Assembly: GCA_016801845.1 (NCBI GenBank)
Contig: CM028927.1
Span: 6,534,501-6,598,500, forward strand
DNA from: Polydactylus sextarius
Taxonomy: Eukaryota > Chordata > Actinopteri > Polynemidae
DNA: 64,000 bases
Direction of reading: 5' to 3'
Shown here one piece after another: positions 22,991-37,400 of the stretch. How positions within the stretch are numbered: position 1 is the first letter of the stretch; each line of letters opens with the position of its first letter. The position numbers and the translations under genes are program-made. Below the pieces are notes generated by a model. That model did not search any database. It was given only the letters and a program-made list of their open reading frames with translations, and was not told the DNA's origin.

Positions 22991-25504
22991 GGATTGAGAG
23001 GGTGGGCGGGGTTACGACACCGGCCGGTAGGGGGACGGTACAGCAGCAACAGCAGCGGCAGCAGCTCGAGCCGCACGGTGGTACGATGGACCCGGAACCG
23101 ACAGAAACACCGAGCCAAGACAGACAAACCGGCGGCAACGTGACGGAACACGGGACAGACCGGGTGGGCGGATGAAACCCAGATTTTATTGTATTTTATT
23201 TTTTCAGTTATCTCTCTCCCCACTTTCCGAACGGGACGTCCCAGCTGGTGTATCGAGTTAATGCACGAAAATAAGCGATCGCACGTAGTATGTTAAAAAA
23301 CTTTTTTTAGGGTTATGATGTCGATGTATTTATATAGAAAATACAATGGAATTAAAAATATAATAATAATATTATAATACATGTCGACATTTAATGTGAA
23401 TAATAACATGTAACATAATAATATAATTACAAATGATATATTAGAATAAAATGTTGCCTTTTTCATTCATATCTGATTTATATGAAAAAGTTGTACTGCT
23501 TCTCTATCCTACAACTCTTTCTTTAATCTGTTACTCTTAAGAACAAACTTGAGAATAAAAACATTAGTAATCACTCAATTATGCAACCAACACACAAGAA
23601 ATAACATCAGATGACAGCTAATAATCAAACAACATATGGAATTAATAGGAATAGGTACATGTACATACAGGTCTCTGTGTGATAAACCCATTAAAATAAT
23701 CATAAAAGACATCAGAGATTATAATGATTTCAAATCTCCAAGGGACATTACAGATGTTATTGATGAAGTGCAACAGACAGACTGGGTTTATTGTTACCAT
23801 CAGCAGATTCATAGTTACACACTAGTAGCCATTGTGAATTAAATATGATGTCATAAGTCATCGTCAGGGCAAAGAGTCACACCCTATTCTGACAGATTTT
23901 TCTGTAGAGGACACAAAACTTGAACAGTAACAGCTTTCTAGTTTTAAAAAAGCTGTCACTCATTGCGTTTATTCCCTTTCCCATTTGTTTCAGTCATATT
24001 GCTTAGATTTCAATGACTGCTAAATAAAAACCATGGTTTCCCATTGGTCATAGAAAACACCAGGAGCGACTTTGGTCATTCACATCGTCTCTGAGCTAAG
24101 CTGAGGAGTAATATCTCTGCCATGTTTGGTCAGACTTTCCGGGGGGAACAGAGGGATCTGGTTTTGTTGTGGTTGAAGTGCAGTGTGGGACCAAACCCCA
24201 CTGACTCATCATCCACCAATCACCAAAAGTATGCAAATTTTGGTAACTGTGGCAACACGAAGAAACAGGAAGTTGTGATGATGTCACTGTGTGTTTTGAG
24301 CTCTTCCCCTGTGTGGATGTGAATCACTGAGTTTTGTTTTTAGTGAAGATAGGGGATGTTTTACAACATTTGTGTGTGTGTGTTCTCAGAATGCACAGTC
24401 ACACTGAGAAGTGCATGACGACAGCCAGGAAGTCTCTGGCCAGTACCTCCGAGCGCACAATACCACTGAGATTACAACTACCTCCGTAATGTTTTACCAT
24501 AGTGTAGCTTTTAACAGACAGGCTGGGAGCTTTTAAAGCACTGCCCAGTCAAAGTTAGATACCACATTGTCTGTAAAAATATGGTGTTTGGGGTTAAAGG
24601 TCAAGCAAACTATGCCCATGTAGCACTATGCTCACTCATTATGGCTACCTCATTTATCTCACTTAAATCTATTCATGAATTATAAATTAACTACTTAAAA
24701 AGTAAATGGGAGCAAATTACAGTCATTTGATTGTGTAATGTTAGATTTAACTTTATATCCAAAACTGACGTGTGTATGTTTGTTATGATTTTGCTCAGTT
24801 GACATAATACAACACGTGTTCAGTTGTGGGTCAGTCATCACACACTGGCTGGACCGTTTGGTTTCAAAGACATTGGTAGTCAGACAATTTACACAAGTTT
24901 GAAATCAGTGCCAAAAAACATTGTGCACCACCCACAGACCTCAGATCAGATGATGTCATGCACCATAACCTCTCTCTGTGTCTTTCCCTTTCTCTCTCGC
25001 ATTTCTCAACACATGCTAGCACTTCTCATTTACGTAATTGTGTCGGGAACTGCGTCACGTTACTTTTGCAGATCTGATACACCACGTGTGTAATGGGTGT
25101 GTTTATGTTGAGTGTGTGTCCACATGTTTGTGTGTAAAAGAGAGAACATCTGTCTAAGGCCAATGAAGTCACCGAATTTCTATACTGCGCATGTGGGAGA
25201 GACTGTGGACGCTGGTGAGTCATGTTTGTATGAGAGTGTGTGGTAAAAAGTTTTGGTAGCAGTGAATCATGTGTATTTAATATTTACTGTGTGTGTGTTT
25301 TGCTGTGTTTCATATGGTCGGGTAGACAGAGGCTGGTCAGAAAAAGAGTGAGTGTGTTCCCAGGTCTTAAGGTTGTTTGCTGAAGTCTCTGGCCAGTGGT
25401 TTATGACAGGCCATTTTAACGCTCGATTAACAGGTCCAACACAGGCCAGCCGGCCCTGGTTAGCCGACCCCAGTGATTTAAGGACATTCTCCTCTCTCTG
25501 GGAG

Positions 25505-25505
<1 letters not shown>

Positions 25506-25559
<54 letters not shown>
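25506..25559. repeat. (AC)n microsatellite
   Basis: About 27 AC units between CREB5 and JAZF1. Confidence 0.95.
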
Positions 25560-25562
<3 letters not shown>

Positions 25563-25647
25563 CTCTCCTCACTGATGAGCCATTATAGGGTAACATTAAT
25601 CAGTAAACTTTATGGATATAATAGATCCTGCTGTCAGTGTGTTATGC

Positions 25648-25650
<3 letters not shown>

Positions 25651-25702
<52 letters not shown>
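25651..25702. repeat. (TA)n microsatellite
   Basis: About 26 TA units between CREB5 and JAZF1. Confidence 0.95.
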
Positions 25703-25704
<2 letters not shown>

Positions 25705-26629
25705 TAAGCAATTGCATGTTTTATAAACAGCTTCAGCCCATTACATGGTATTGAAAGTATTTACACATAACACATTTTATAAACAAGACCAATTTGAAGG
25801 GACTACATGAGGAATAAAATACATTTTAAAAAGAAATACAGTAGAAGACATTTAGGCTAAGCACATTACTAAAAGTCAATATTTGGAAAAATTGTAATCC
25901 AGCAACTATTTACCATGATGACTATAAAAAGAAGAATGCAGATGTCAGCATCTATCTTGTTCACAACCAGTTGTTATTCTGGGACTATGATGCTGAAACT
26001 TCTCTTCCTTCGAGCTCAGTTCCTCTTCCAGACTTATATCCACATAGATAACTTAGAGAACAACTGCCCAGACGTATTAACTGCTATTAAGTGTTTTATT
26101 GCAGCCTGATGCTCAAGTAAAGCATCATTTATAAAAATAAATGTACAGTATGTTATCTCCCACAGGTGATCTACATTAACTCATTTGCAGTACAATTAAA
26201 TGTGACAAACATTTGGATATTTTTGATCATTACACTTTAAAATTACATTATTTTGTCCAACATTTTCTTAAAGTTCCTAATGTACAGTGATCAACCATCT
26301 GTGTAAACCTTTGTATGAGCCTAAATTGTACTATATAGGTAATTAATATTAATACAAAATTCCTAATTTTAATCAAATAATGCATATTTCAGAAGTCACT
26401 ATATGTATTATTTACATGTACTCATTTGCGTTCACAATACACACACACACACACACATATACATATACATACATATATACATACACATATATTTGGTAGG
26501 TCTACACAGTGTGACGCCTTCCACAATTTGCATATTGGTGCATCTTTGGTGTTTTTTGGTTTAACTTTGATTTATTTGCGTATGTCTGATGCACATGAAT
26601 ATATCAGTGGCCACACTCAGCTCCCAACA

Positions 26630-26889
26630 GGTAGGCAGGTCGTGACGTAGGCTCCCACCAGCCAGCCCTCCTCCTCCCCCCATCCCCACCCCCACCGTCC
26701 CGCCTGCCTCCCAGCTGCGTCCGCCGCTGTCCTGTCTGTCCGCCCGGTGTCTGCTCCGCCGCTCGGCGCTCTGCCCCGCTCCCACCCCGGACCCGAAGCC
26801 TCTGCCTCCTCGTTCACCCAACCCGGCTTCCCGAACCCTCCCCCTTCACCTCCCCCTATCCACCCGGTGAATGCACCAGCGCCGTAAAT
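26630..26889 (+). promoter_or_regulatory. jazf1: JAZF1 promoter and 5' UTR (C-rich, CpG-rich)
   Basis: A sharp switch from AT-rich DNA to C/CpG-rich DNA immediately before the JAZF1 start codon, with a TGACG half-CRE near 26643. This looks like a CpG-island-type promoter with the 5' UTR inside it. The start site is unknown. Confidence 0.6.
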
Positions 26890-27004
26890 ATGACGGGCAT
26901 CGCCGCCGCTTCTTTCTTCTCTAATTCCTGCAGGTTCGGCGGCTGCGGTCTCCAGTTCGAGTCTCTCGCCGAGCTCATCGTCCACATCGAGGACAATCAC
27001 ATCG
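26890..27004 (+). CDS. jazf1: JAZF1 exon 1 (first zinc finger)
   Basis: Encodes MTGIAAASFFSNSCRFGGCG and the rest of the first C2H2 finger (residues 1-38). The donor is GTGAGT and the split codon completes to Asp. It differs from human by a few substitutions only. Confidence 0.97.
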
Positions 27005-28508
27005 GTGAGTCGGGCCAGAGGGGGTAGACGGAGCTAGGCTGCTAGCTGTTAGCTAGCGTCCTAGCTAGTTAGCTAGGCGCAGATAGGCTCGGGTTTACAT
27101 TCCGCTATTCCTGCTGTTCGCTGTCTGTCGAAGCATGTCTGCGTGGGAGTTATTCAAGCATGGGGGGACTTTATTTCTGGTGAAAACCACCACTTCTCTG
27201 TGAAATAAGTGCCCGGCGTTTTCGCTTTATTTGGCTATAGCTGTTATAGTTACCTTTTGCAGCGGTAACTCGGCTACGAGGGCCGCATAGGTCTCATAGG
27301 TGTAACTAGCATCCCGGCCAGGCAGCGGTTCCCGTGCTAACGTTGCAGAAGAGCGTGTTTACGTTTCCAGGCCTGATGCAGCTGCAGCCGGGGCTCGTCT
27401 CACACTCACTGTGTATTGAGTCTGTCGCTTTTCTCACCTCGGGTGTCTCACCTCGTCAACACGTCACCTTTTTTACTGTGTTCCCCCCTGATTATATTGG
27501 TGTCATTTAATTACCATTGGCACTCTATCAAATTAAACCCAAGTTGTTGCAGACATGCAGACACGATTAGATTTTCTCTCACATGCACAAGCATCAACTT
27601 GTTGCTCTGTTTATTAGATTAAACATCTGACAGTAAACTCTCTGATAACTGTCACCTGGCATGTAGAGACTGTCACAACTAGTTATCCCACCATTTAAAG
27701 GATGACAAAAATCCCCACAGGGTAAATGGAATTGTGGCTTGAATGAATGCGTGCATTTATTTTGAGTTATTGTTGAGTTACAAGTTATGGGGTTGTGGTA
27801 AGAAATAACCAAATGTTACTTAGTGTTATTTAATAAATAAATGTAATCTATTTATATGCTGATGTAGTTGTGTCTGTTATCCACTTACATTTACCAGCCT
27901 GGCTGAATATGACGAATAATGTGGCAAATGACAGTGTTATGAGCTGCAGATATCAGGCTCTGTAAATAAAATATTAATGTACTAGTGTGTATTTTTCATT
28001 GTCTAGTTTTTAAATGATGGTGTTCACCCTGGGTTTGCAGTGAAAGAACATTCAGATATAGTCTAATTAAATATTTAAGACTATTTGAAGAACAGATGTA
28101 ATTCGCTGAAATAATCCTGTCTTGTGGGCTAGATCCACCATAGCAAACGACGCCACAGTAGTATCATATATTACATGCAGGAAGCTGAGAACCATCAAAA
28201 CCCTCATTAATCTGTAACAAAGTTGATGTGGACTAATCATTATTAGTGGCGTGTATCCATCCTCAGGAGGCTGTTTGGCTGGGGTAACGCGGTGGGGCGG
28301 GGGGTAAAATGGATGCCTCATTGAGCCTGTCTCCATGGCAACTGGCAGTCTCTAAAGGGGTTGAGGGCAGTATATTGGCTGAGTTATTGCACACCTGCTG
28401 TCTCACTAACAAAGAGCGCAATCCCAGGCAGCCAGCTGTGGTGAGGACACCCAGCATGTGATGCCACATCACATGTGAGACAGGACTGATGTGCTGATGT
28501 TCGGAGGA

Positions 28509-28539
<31 letters not shown>

Positions 28540-28540
28540 T

Positions 28541-28633
<93 letters not shown>

Positions 28634-31218
28634 AGCTTTTGTGTGACTGTTTGCAGGGGAAAGTGGCGCAGGGTGGGTGTTGTGTTAATCCTTCCATATG
28701 CTCCGACGATCTCTAACCAAAAGTAAGGAAAATCATGTCCGCTTTCTGATTTTTTTGAACACCTGTGGCTATGTTTTTTTTCCCCATAACCCACCAGTTA
28801 ACTCATTTTAAAGTTACAGAAAGGCAAGGGTAGATATTTTTTTTTCTTAGGCACACATCCCAAATTGCACAGCTTCAGATATGTGCCCCATCTGGCTCTT
28901 TGCTTGACCTTTGACCCCTACCATCAGCTGCGTAGAATGTCAGTCAGATGACTTGAATTAATGAGTTGCCCCTGTGCTCACTTTATACTGCGGCCTTGTC
29001 AAGATCACTTGCGATCTAATCAATACTGCTTGCAGATCAGTTACCACGGGGATAAGTGTGACAGATGGAAGGGATTGAGGTGAGAGAGTGTGTGTGTGGG
29101 GGGAGGGGGGTTTGTGGGGTTAGTGGCATTTGGTTTTGGCTTGCTTTTGGTTTTGAAGTGGTGCATTGGTGTGTGATCAATAATCAATCAAAAGATAAGC
29201 TAATTTGATCTTCCCTAACTCCTCCACATGAGAAGACAGAGGAGCTGTTTGAGGATTTGTAGTTAACAGCTTGCCTTGATGTGTGGTGTATCCTGCAGAG
29301 CATGAACAGATGAAGAAGACTGAACTTACAATAAATCAGATAATCTAGAGGTGATAACAGGCTTGTGATAGCACACATAAAAAGCAGTAAAAGTGACTCA
29401 ATGGGTCTGAGGTCAGAGTGTGGATATTTTTCCTGTGCCAACTAACGTTGGTCATTCCAGTAGACTGTGCTGCCCTCTTGTGGTAGGACGTGCTCTGTGC
29501 CTCACTGTATAAAAAGTTATGATTTTGGTTCTGACTTTGGTTTGGCACAGAGTGCATCTCAGTTATTTTACCTTGTTAGTTATTTGGATTCCTGCCTCCT
29601 CTGACACAGTACACAATAGCTGGGAGCAAGCAACCCAGATGATGCTGTCATTATCCTTTCTGTGAGGAAATTGGGTAATGTGTGGGTCCTGAGTGCTGAC
29701 CTCATCCCAGAAGAAAGGAGAGCAGCCCTTCAGAAACATACCCGCACTGTTTAGATCACTACTGAATACAAAAGGAAATGGGTTTGGTGTACCGCGTTTA
29801 GTGTGGTGTGTGGTTGTTGTCGTAAGGCTTTTGTGCGATGACTCTAGGTAAGGCCTGAGGAATGTAGTGATGTCAGGGTTGCCTGCCTGACTGTGTGCAC
29901 GGCAGCAGTGTGCTGTGTTCTCACCTGCGCAAGCACATACCTGCCTCTTACCTCAACAAAGAGGTACAGTGAGAGAGGGAAGGAGGGGAGGAGGGAGGGC
30001 AGGGGGAAAGAAGATAGAGATTAAAAGCAGAGAACAGATTTGAAAGAGAAGGTTTGGAAAGAAAACTATAGGGTCGAGAACAGGGAAATCCCAAACATCT
30101 CAGCTTTGTTTGGACAGAAAACTTGGATTTTTTTTTCATCTAGGTTTGATTTTAATGCTGGAATCAAAGGCCGAGCTGTGACTTGAGGCAACTGGCATTG
30201 TGTTGTAATAATCTGTAATAATGTACGCTTTGCTGAAGCATGTTGATAATCAACCTGCAGTAATTTTTAAAGATGTAATCAATCAGCCCACAGGAACAAG
30301 TTGGACTAAAGCCCTTTATCTGCCCTGGCACAAAGATGAGGCAAACATGGTGAAGAAGTTGTTGCCTGTCTGAGATGAACAGAAAGGAAAAACCCTTTCC
30401 TGCTGCTGCTGCTAGTGTTCCTGAATATAAGTGGATAAGGACATAAGTGCATAATTAAGGAGGTATTATGTGAATTACTGGAAGTTGACTCTGTGCTGTG
30501 TTTGTGTCTTTGATGATTCCAGCAGAAATGGGTGAAAATTCATTGTTCTGTGATGACGTGACCTTCAGAGTTGAAATGATGAGTAATTTAATTCATCAGT
30601 TGTCAGACAGAAAATTAATTAGCATCCGTTTTGATAACTGGTTCATCTTTTACGCAATTTTCAGAAAATCTCCAGTTCCACCTTCTTAAATGAATAGTGA
30701 ATTTGCTACATTTCTTTCTCTTACATGATCACAGAGTAAATATCTTTGGACAGTTAAAGCCTTCACCTTAATTAATGGAAATCAAATTTCAGATATCTCA
30801 TTAACTGATTAGTCACTTAATCAATAATGGAAGATAACTGTCACATGGTATGATATCCGCTTGCAATTTTCTGTTTTCTGTCTAAACTGTAACTAGACTT
30901 TCATTACACATAGAAGGAAATTGATTATTTTGCACTTTGGGCTACAAATAATGTAATTTTTGGCTGTTACTAACTAAATAACTGCACCTATAAATATCAC
31001 GATGATGATCTTAGTTTATATATCAGCCCTAGATGCTCGTTTTAAATCCATCTTTCAGAGGTGTGACAGGGGAAGGGGCGTGTGCTGGTGCATGTGAGAG
31101 AGTGTGTTCACCGTACTTCCTCAATGACCTGTCAGGGTGTAGCAGAGCAATTAGAGGATTGGCATCCTAGACTGGAAACTGCAGCCCCTCTCTTTTCACG
31201 CTACACAGACACACACGC

Positions 31219-31275
<57 letters not shown>

Positions 31276-31903
31276 CCCAGTCACACAGATCACCTTTCGG
31301 AAGTCACAGGGCTGTAGCGGCCAACCAAGCCCTGGGAAGTGTAATTACAGAGAAGCTTGCCCCCCACCCACCCCCGTCCCGCTCAGTCTTCTCCTCCACC
31401 TCCTCCTCTCCTCTCCCTCCATCCGGTTGCCTGCTGCTTTAGAAACACGTTAAAATGCTCTCTGTGGCTTAATTAGCAGCCTGCAAAACAAGCCATGCAT
31501 TCTTGGCCTGGTTACAACGCACGCACATACACACACGCAGAGCCATACACATGTTCCCATACTGTACATATGGAGCCATGCACACGTTATGTGTTCAGCA
31601 GGGGGCAGCAGTGTGCTGCTGACCAGAGATGGGTGTCTGTTGAAATGCTCAGAGTGGCTGTTGATTGGGTGCTGCGTTTAATGACAGGAATGCTAATTAG
31701 AGAGATATTTATAGACCCTGGGGAATCTGCAATGTCTCAAACACGCAGCACACATGCACTGGAAGTGCGCACACGTAGATGGAAAACATACATATAGAGG
31801 AGACTAGGCTGCTGGCAAAGTGCTGTATAGGTTAAATATAAAACCTTGGAATCACATTCAGTAAAAGTTGATATCCATGTAGTTTTCTGAGTGTTTGTGC
31901 ATT

Positions 31904-31978
<75 letters not shown>

Positions 31979-34386
31979 CACAGGTCTCCCTCCTGCTTGA
32001 GCAGCAGTGTGTTAGCTTCCTGTCCTGCTAGGTGAGCGGAAGTCATAAACCAGTGAACATTTACTGCAACTCTCTCTGTGCACCTGGCTTACTACATTTC
32101 CACCATGCCTCCTCCACCCCCACCCCTCCACAAACACAACACACATACATACACACACACACACACACACACTTACCTCATCTCCAAGATAAAGCTTGAG
32201 CTCCTTATACATCCCAACTTAATAACTGACAGTTTTCCCCTGGGGTGTGTTCTTCAATACCTGGATTTCAAACATTTGTCAACAGGTTGTCATTAGCCTT
32301 AATTCTGAATATATCGTAGAACATACAAGTTTGACCTGTTGCTCCAAATTGCAGACAGATGTTCATCAAGTGAGTGCGTGGTGATATGACTATAATGACT
32401 GAATGATAATGGAGTTATTTGGCAGTCACAGAACATTTGTCAACAGCAGTTTTGATAATTGATCCATTTTCTTGGGTGATTTATCAAGGTATAATGCCAG
32501 ACATTCAGTGGTTCTTGGGTATGTGTTCTTGTGACATCACTGTAGTTAGCAGTATTTTTTTTTTTTTTTATTATTATTGATGATTTATATCCTATCCACT
32601 TCTCTTATTGTCTTATCAGTTTTTCTCCAGTCCCAAAACCAAAACAAACTCACTTAATGATCTGAAAAAGTGGAAAAACAGCAAATTCTCCCACGTGAGA
32701 AGGTGGAACCATGAAATGTTTTCCAAATTTGTCAGAAAAATGACTATTACCTGATTAATGGAATAGTTTTCAATGAATTATTTGTCGATTGGCTAATGAA
32801 TTTGAGCTCTCGCATACACTTTGTTTCTTTTTTCTTATCTAATAAAATCCAGAGAGTCTTAGTAATCACTCCTTTGTGTCTTCACCTTGTAGTGATACGT
32901 ACTGACATTGAAACTGCTGTGATATAAATAATGATGTTTAATGATATGGTGAATTGTTGTAGACTGTAACACTACCACAAAAAAAGTTCCCAATAGTTTT
33001 CACAGGGACACTGTCATGTCTCATGACTCAGCTTGTCAATGCTGTAGGTCGAGGGGTATATGTGTGTGTGTGTGTGTACGCACGTGTGCACGTGCATACT
33101 TATGCGAATGCAAAGGGCTCTGGTCTACATCTGAGCAGCAGGTAGGATTATTAAGCCTCTGCTATAAAAGACTGTCAAAGACCACCTCTGTGGACCACCT
33201 TAGGTGTGTGCGTGTGTGCGCATGTGTGTTAGCTTATATTTGTGTTCATGGGTCCATGCTCTCACTATCTTATTTCCTAACCTGTCTGTTTTTGGGCGCT
33301 GTGCATCTTAATGTAATTTGAAAATGCATAGCACTGCGGTCCTGTGGTTTGTACACAAACAGCGGGAACAGTAATGTGCTTTTTTTTTCCCGGGTTGTTT
33401 TTTTGTTTGCTGGTCTCCTTGGTGTTCTGAAGCACTGTGGGAAGTCTGCATTCTCTTTTAATTATGAGGTGTGAAAGCCTGAAAACCAAAGGGCTAAGAA
33501 GGCCAGCACGCAAGAACACACACTTGAGGTTAGTTGGAAGGAGCATCCAGGAGTGTGTTGCAGAATGATGATCCAGTACTTGGATCCAAATCGCAGTACA
33601 TCTGCAAGCTATTACATATGCAACTGCAATTATACCCACATGCACACGCACACAATCACAGACGTGGACATGCACGCCATGACATTAACCCACTGGATTT
33701 TTTTTTTTTTTAAAGTTTGGCTCTTCTAAATGTTCCATTGTTGAACACTTGATGGCACTGGTACGTCACAGATGCACCCAGCTGCAGTGTTTTCATGCAC
33801 ACTTGCTCCTGTTTTCTAGGGGGGTGGGTGGTGGGGCTTTGAAGTTAACACTGTTTCCCTCAGGCAGTGGAAGTTGCCTACTGTAGTGTTACTGACCCAG
33901 CAAGTCAACTGGAAAAAGTGTGTGTGTGTTTCAAGTAATACACTGTGCACATTCATCACGACCCGCGAGTCACTCCTTCACCCTCGGATACAAATTTTCT
34001 CCTCGCCACATTCAGACTCTGGTGATGATTAAGCAGCTTTGGGTCACTTAAGGAAAGGCATCGGTACTAAATTAGAGAGGGCTTGACGCTGGCATAATAA
34101 TGCGCCGCTTATGAAAGTATTTGAAATGTATCTGCAGGCTGCCACATTTTACAGACTTATACAGAGAACACAGTGTGCGAAACATCCAGTAATCTATCAG
34201 CCAGTCTGGCAGGAAGAATAGATGTGTGAGTCAGCTACATACTAAGAGTATTCACACAACATTTTCCCTCCACAGAGAGCGGTGATTAATCTGAATGTCT
34301 CTCTCTTTCTCAGACACAGATCCGCGGGTCCTGGAGAAACAGGAGCAACAGCAGCCCACTTATCTGGCCCTAAGCTACATAAACAG

Positions 34387-34426
<40 letters not shown>

Positions 34427-37400
34427 TACCGAAAGTGTCCGTCTATAGAGGGCAGCAATGCTCCACCAGTGAAAGACGTTTGTGTGAGTGTGTGCTCATG
34501 TGGCTTGCGGGGAGCAGCTCCCAGGCCTGATATCTTCCCATAGACACAGCAGTGACTCATCCACAGACCAGCAGAGAAAAAACCACACAAGACAATCAAC
34601 TCCCGACTCCCTGCTCTGCAAATGGCACAGCCAAAGACAGCGTTTCAGGATTATGGCATGTGTGTGTTTTTGTGTGGTGAACCAATGTGTCACATCCCGC
34701 TTAATGCCCCATTAAATCACTCCAAGATGGAACATTAAGAAAGATAACGGTAAAACGGAGAGGGAAAGAGTGAGTGAGGTTTGTTTTCTGTGGTAATTGT
34801 TGAAGTGGCGAGGTTGTAAATGTCATCTGTATTTACTGTACAGTGTTGTGATGACTGTATTTTTTTTAAAGTGGCAGTTCATTCAGAAGCTCAATTATGT
34901 CTTGTTAAAGGCTGAGACTTCCCCCTCAAAGCAACAATCTACACAACAACCATAATTAGATTATATTAAAACCTTTAGAAAGCTCCTATTAGAGCAACAG
35001 ATAACACTATAACACTAAAATACTTTATAGCTTTATTAAGCTATAAATACACAAATTGAGTGTCAATAGTGCTGTGGTACTCACCTAGGAAATTTCTGAC
35101 ATCCTCTTATAAAGAGGTTAAACAGGACAGGAAATATTAAGGGTCACTTGATCAGAAAACAGAATGAAATTCAAGAAAACAGGCACCCAGTTTAAAGTCT
35201 GACTTCCTGGTTCACTTTCCTTGTCTGTGCAGTCCACGACCTCAATAGTAGCACAGTGTCATTATATGTGATAAACGACAAAAATAAGAGCCACATTGTA
35301 ATAAAACCAGCATGATTTTGTAAGTTGTTATCAGTAATAAAAAAAAAGATTGATAGTTCAAATAATGTGAGTGTTTTGAATGATGTTTGACAATTCAGTG
35401 GGTCGGTGAGGTGTGATCATTTGTTTCACCAACATTGCCTCCATTTATAAGCTGCGTTTATTAGTTTACATCAACATGACTGTCACATGGGAGGTTTGTT
35501 GGTGAATAATATACGATGCAGGGACCAACAATAGAAAACAGCTGATATCTGACATTAGACAGTAGTCACAGTTTAAACAGTGTCATCATTAAAAACAGTA
35601 GTTTGTCCAACAGTGACAAATGACTTTCAAATGTAAACTGTCCTAATTGGTATGAAATAAATCTAAAGGATGCTGTTGAAAATAACTACTGGCTGATATA
35701 TTATTAACTTGGTTTTTACATTGTTATTACCAGACCAAACTGGGTAATAGCAGGAATTTATGACATTTACTGATTACATCTTGCCATCAGGTTCATGACG
35801 GATGCAGCACGCCGGGAGCAGGAGACCATGAAAAAGAAGGCTACGCCCAAACTCTCCCTGTCCATCACGGGCGGTGTGTCCAGGAACAGCACGGCCACGC
35901 CTCCACGTCACACCAGCGGTAACCTGACGCCTCCCGTCACACCTCCCATTACACCCTCCTCCTCCTTCCGCAGCAGCACACCCACAGGTACGACAGGTGT
36001 GTGTGTGTGTGTGTGTGCTTGTGTATGCACGTGTCGAAATGTATGTTTGAGGGGGGAAGACAGATGGATTGCACATAAGTGTGGAGTGAATTCTAATGCA
36101 AATGACCCGTACAGGCAGTTATGCTCAGAAAAACGTTACGTCACGGTAATGCCATCGGGAACATATTTATCAAATTCAAGCAGCGATGATGAGCATGCAA
36201 AGTTTTTTGTAACCGAAATGGAATGCTGCTAATTTCATACCGTAGGAAAATTCAAAACTTATCTTCTGAAAGTTGCCGAGACAGCCAGCACGAGCCAGCT
36301 CACCTTTTAATCAATAATACAACCTGTAAAGACAAACCACAGTATATTCACTCTGAACCATTAAAAGCTATTTTGTAATAAGTTGGAAATCGTTGGATAT
36401 TTCACACCACAGTGTTTCCTCAAATTTTTAAATCATGAGGAAAAATTCGAGAGTGGAAAGTGGAAGAGGGAACAACTGTCTACTGCTGTGTGTGTGTGTG
36501 TGTGTGTGTGTGTGTTGTTTTGTGTGTTGAGCTAGGTGGCTCCTGCAGTGAGCAGACCAGTCAACACTCTGCTAATTACATAGCAGCTGTCACGCTGTGT
36601 GTTCGCATGGGGCCGTGTGTTGCACAGCCCAGAAGCAGATGTCCAATTCCAGCCCAAATGGTTCCAAACGTAGTGTTAGGTCTGGGCTTATACACCAGCA
36701 TGGCTGACACACACACACATTAACGCACCTACACACACTCACCCTCTTTCAACATGTGCCAGGGTGCCATCCATTTCCTCATGCTGAGGTGCAGCATTTC
36801 CTGTGAGATGGTGGGGGGTCAGTGGGCCTTTATATATGTGTGTGTGTGTGTCATGTGGATGCTTTTTGTGTGTTAGTGTGTGCATGCATGTGAGTGGAAA
36901 ATGTTCTGCTCTTAGCAAAGCACTTTTTCCAGTCTGAGCAAAGGGGATCACTCCCACTTAATGATCTCTTTCTTGGTGCCAATCCCTGTGTTTTGACTCA
37001 CAGACACACACACACACACAAGCAGATACACACATGCAAACCACTGGTGTTTTGTTTGGGCAGTACTTTTAGTGACATGTGGACTAATACATCAAAGTAG
37101 GAACAGAACACAGAGACAAGAATGAATAAAAAGTCACATAATTCCTGCTTTTGGTAAATTCCCAGGGCATGATATCCTTTTGGGTATAGCAGAATCTGTA
37201 TTTCATCTGGGATGAATAGGTTTTTTTTTGTTCTGCATTTCCATTATGCCTCCAGGCAGTGAGTATGATGAAGAGGAGGTAGACTACGAGGAGTCGGACA
37301 GCGATGAGTCGTGGACCACAGAAAGTGCCATCAGCTCTGAGTCTATCCTGAGCTCTATGTGCATGAACGGAGGAGACGAGAAGCCGTTTGCTTGTCCCGT

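Larger units (their letters stand above)
22380..23190. promoter_or_regulatory. creb5: GC-rich CREB5 promoter region (CpG-rich)
   Basis: CpG-dense compared with the AT-rich DNA on both sides. It contains a perfect CRE overlapping an E-box (TGACGTCACGTG, 22935-22946) and a CAG-rich patch near 23040-23066. Position upstream of CREB5 and composition suggest its promoter. Confidence 0.55.
23191..26629. other. CREB5-JAZF1 divergent intergenic region
   Basis: About 3.4 kb of AT-rich DNA between two outward-facing promoters. It contains CA (25506-25559), TA (25651-25702) and CA/TA (26436-26490) microsatellites. I see no coding or RNA gene. Enhancers cannot be judged without cross-species alignment. 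Confidence 0.6.
27005..34313 (+). other. jazf1: JAZF1 intron 1 (7.3 kb)
   Basis: The largest intron in the window. It carries very long TG/CA microsatellites and CTCF-core-like motifs at 29470-29483 (minus) and 31595-31608 (plus). No internal exon or RNA gene is supported; long open frames here are repeat translations. Confidence 0.65.

Noticed and set aside
22969..23175. 68-codon plus-strand open frame with a Gln run
   Set aside because: It comes from a CAG-rich patch in the CpG-rich CREB5 promoter; no splice context or homology supports it.
28263..28794. Minus-strand frames of 136 and 144 codons
   Set aside because: Both are driven by translation of the long GT/CA microsatellite in JAZF1 intron 1.
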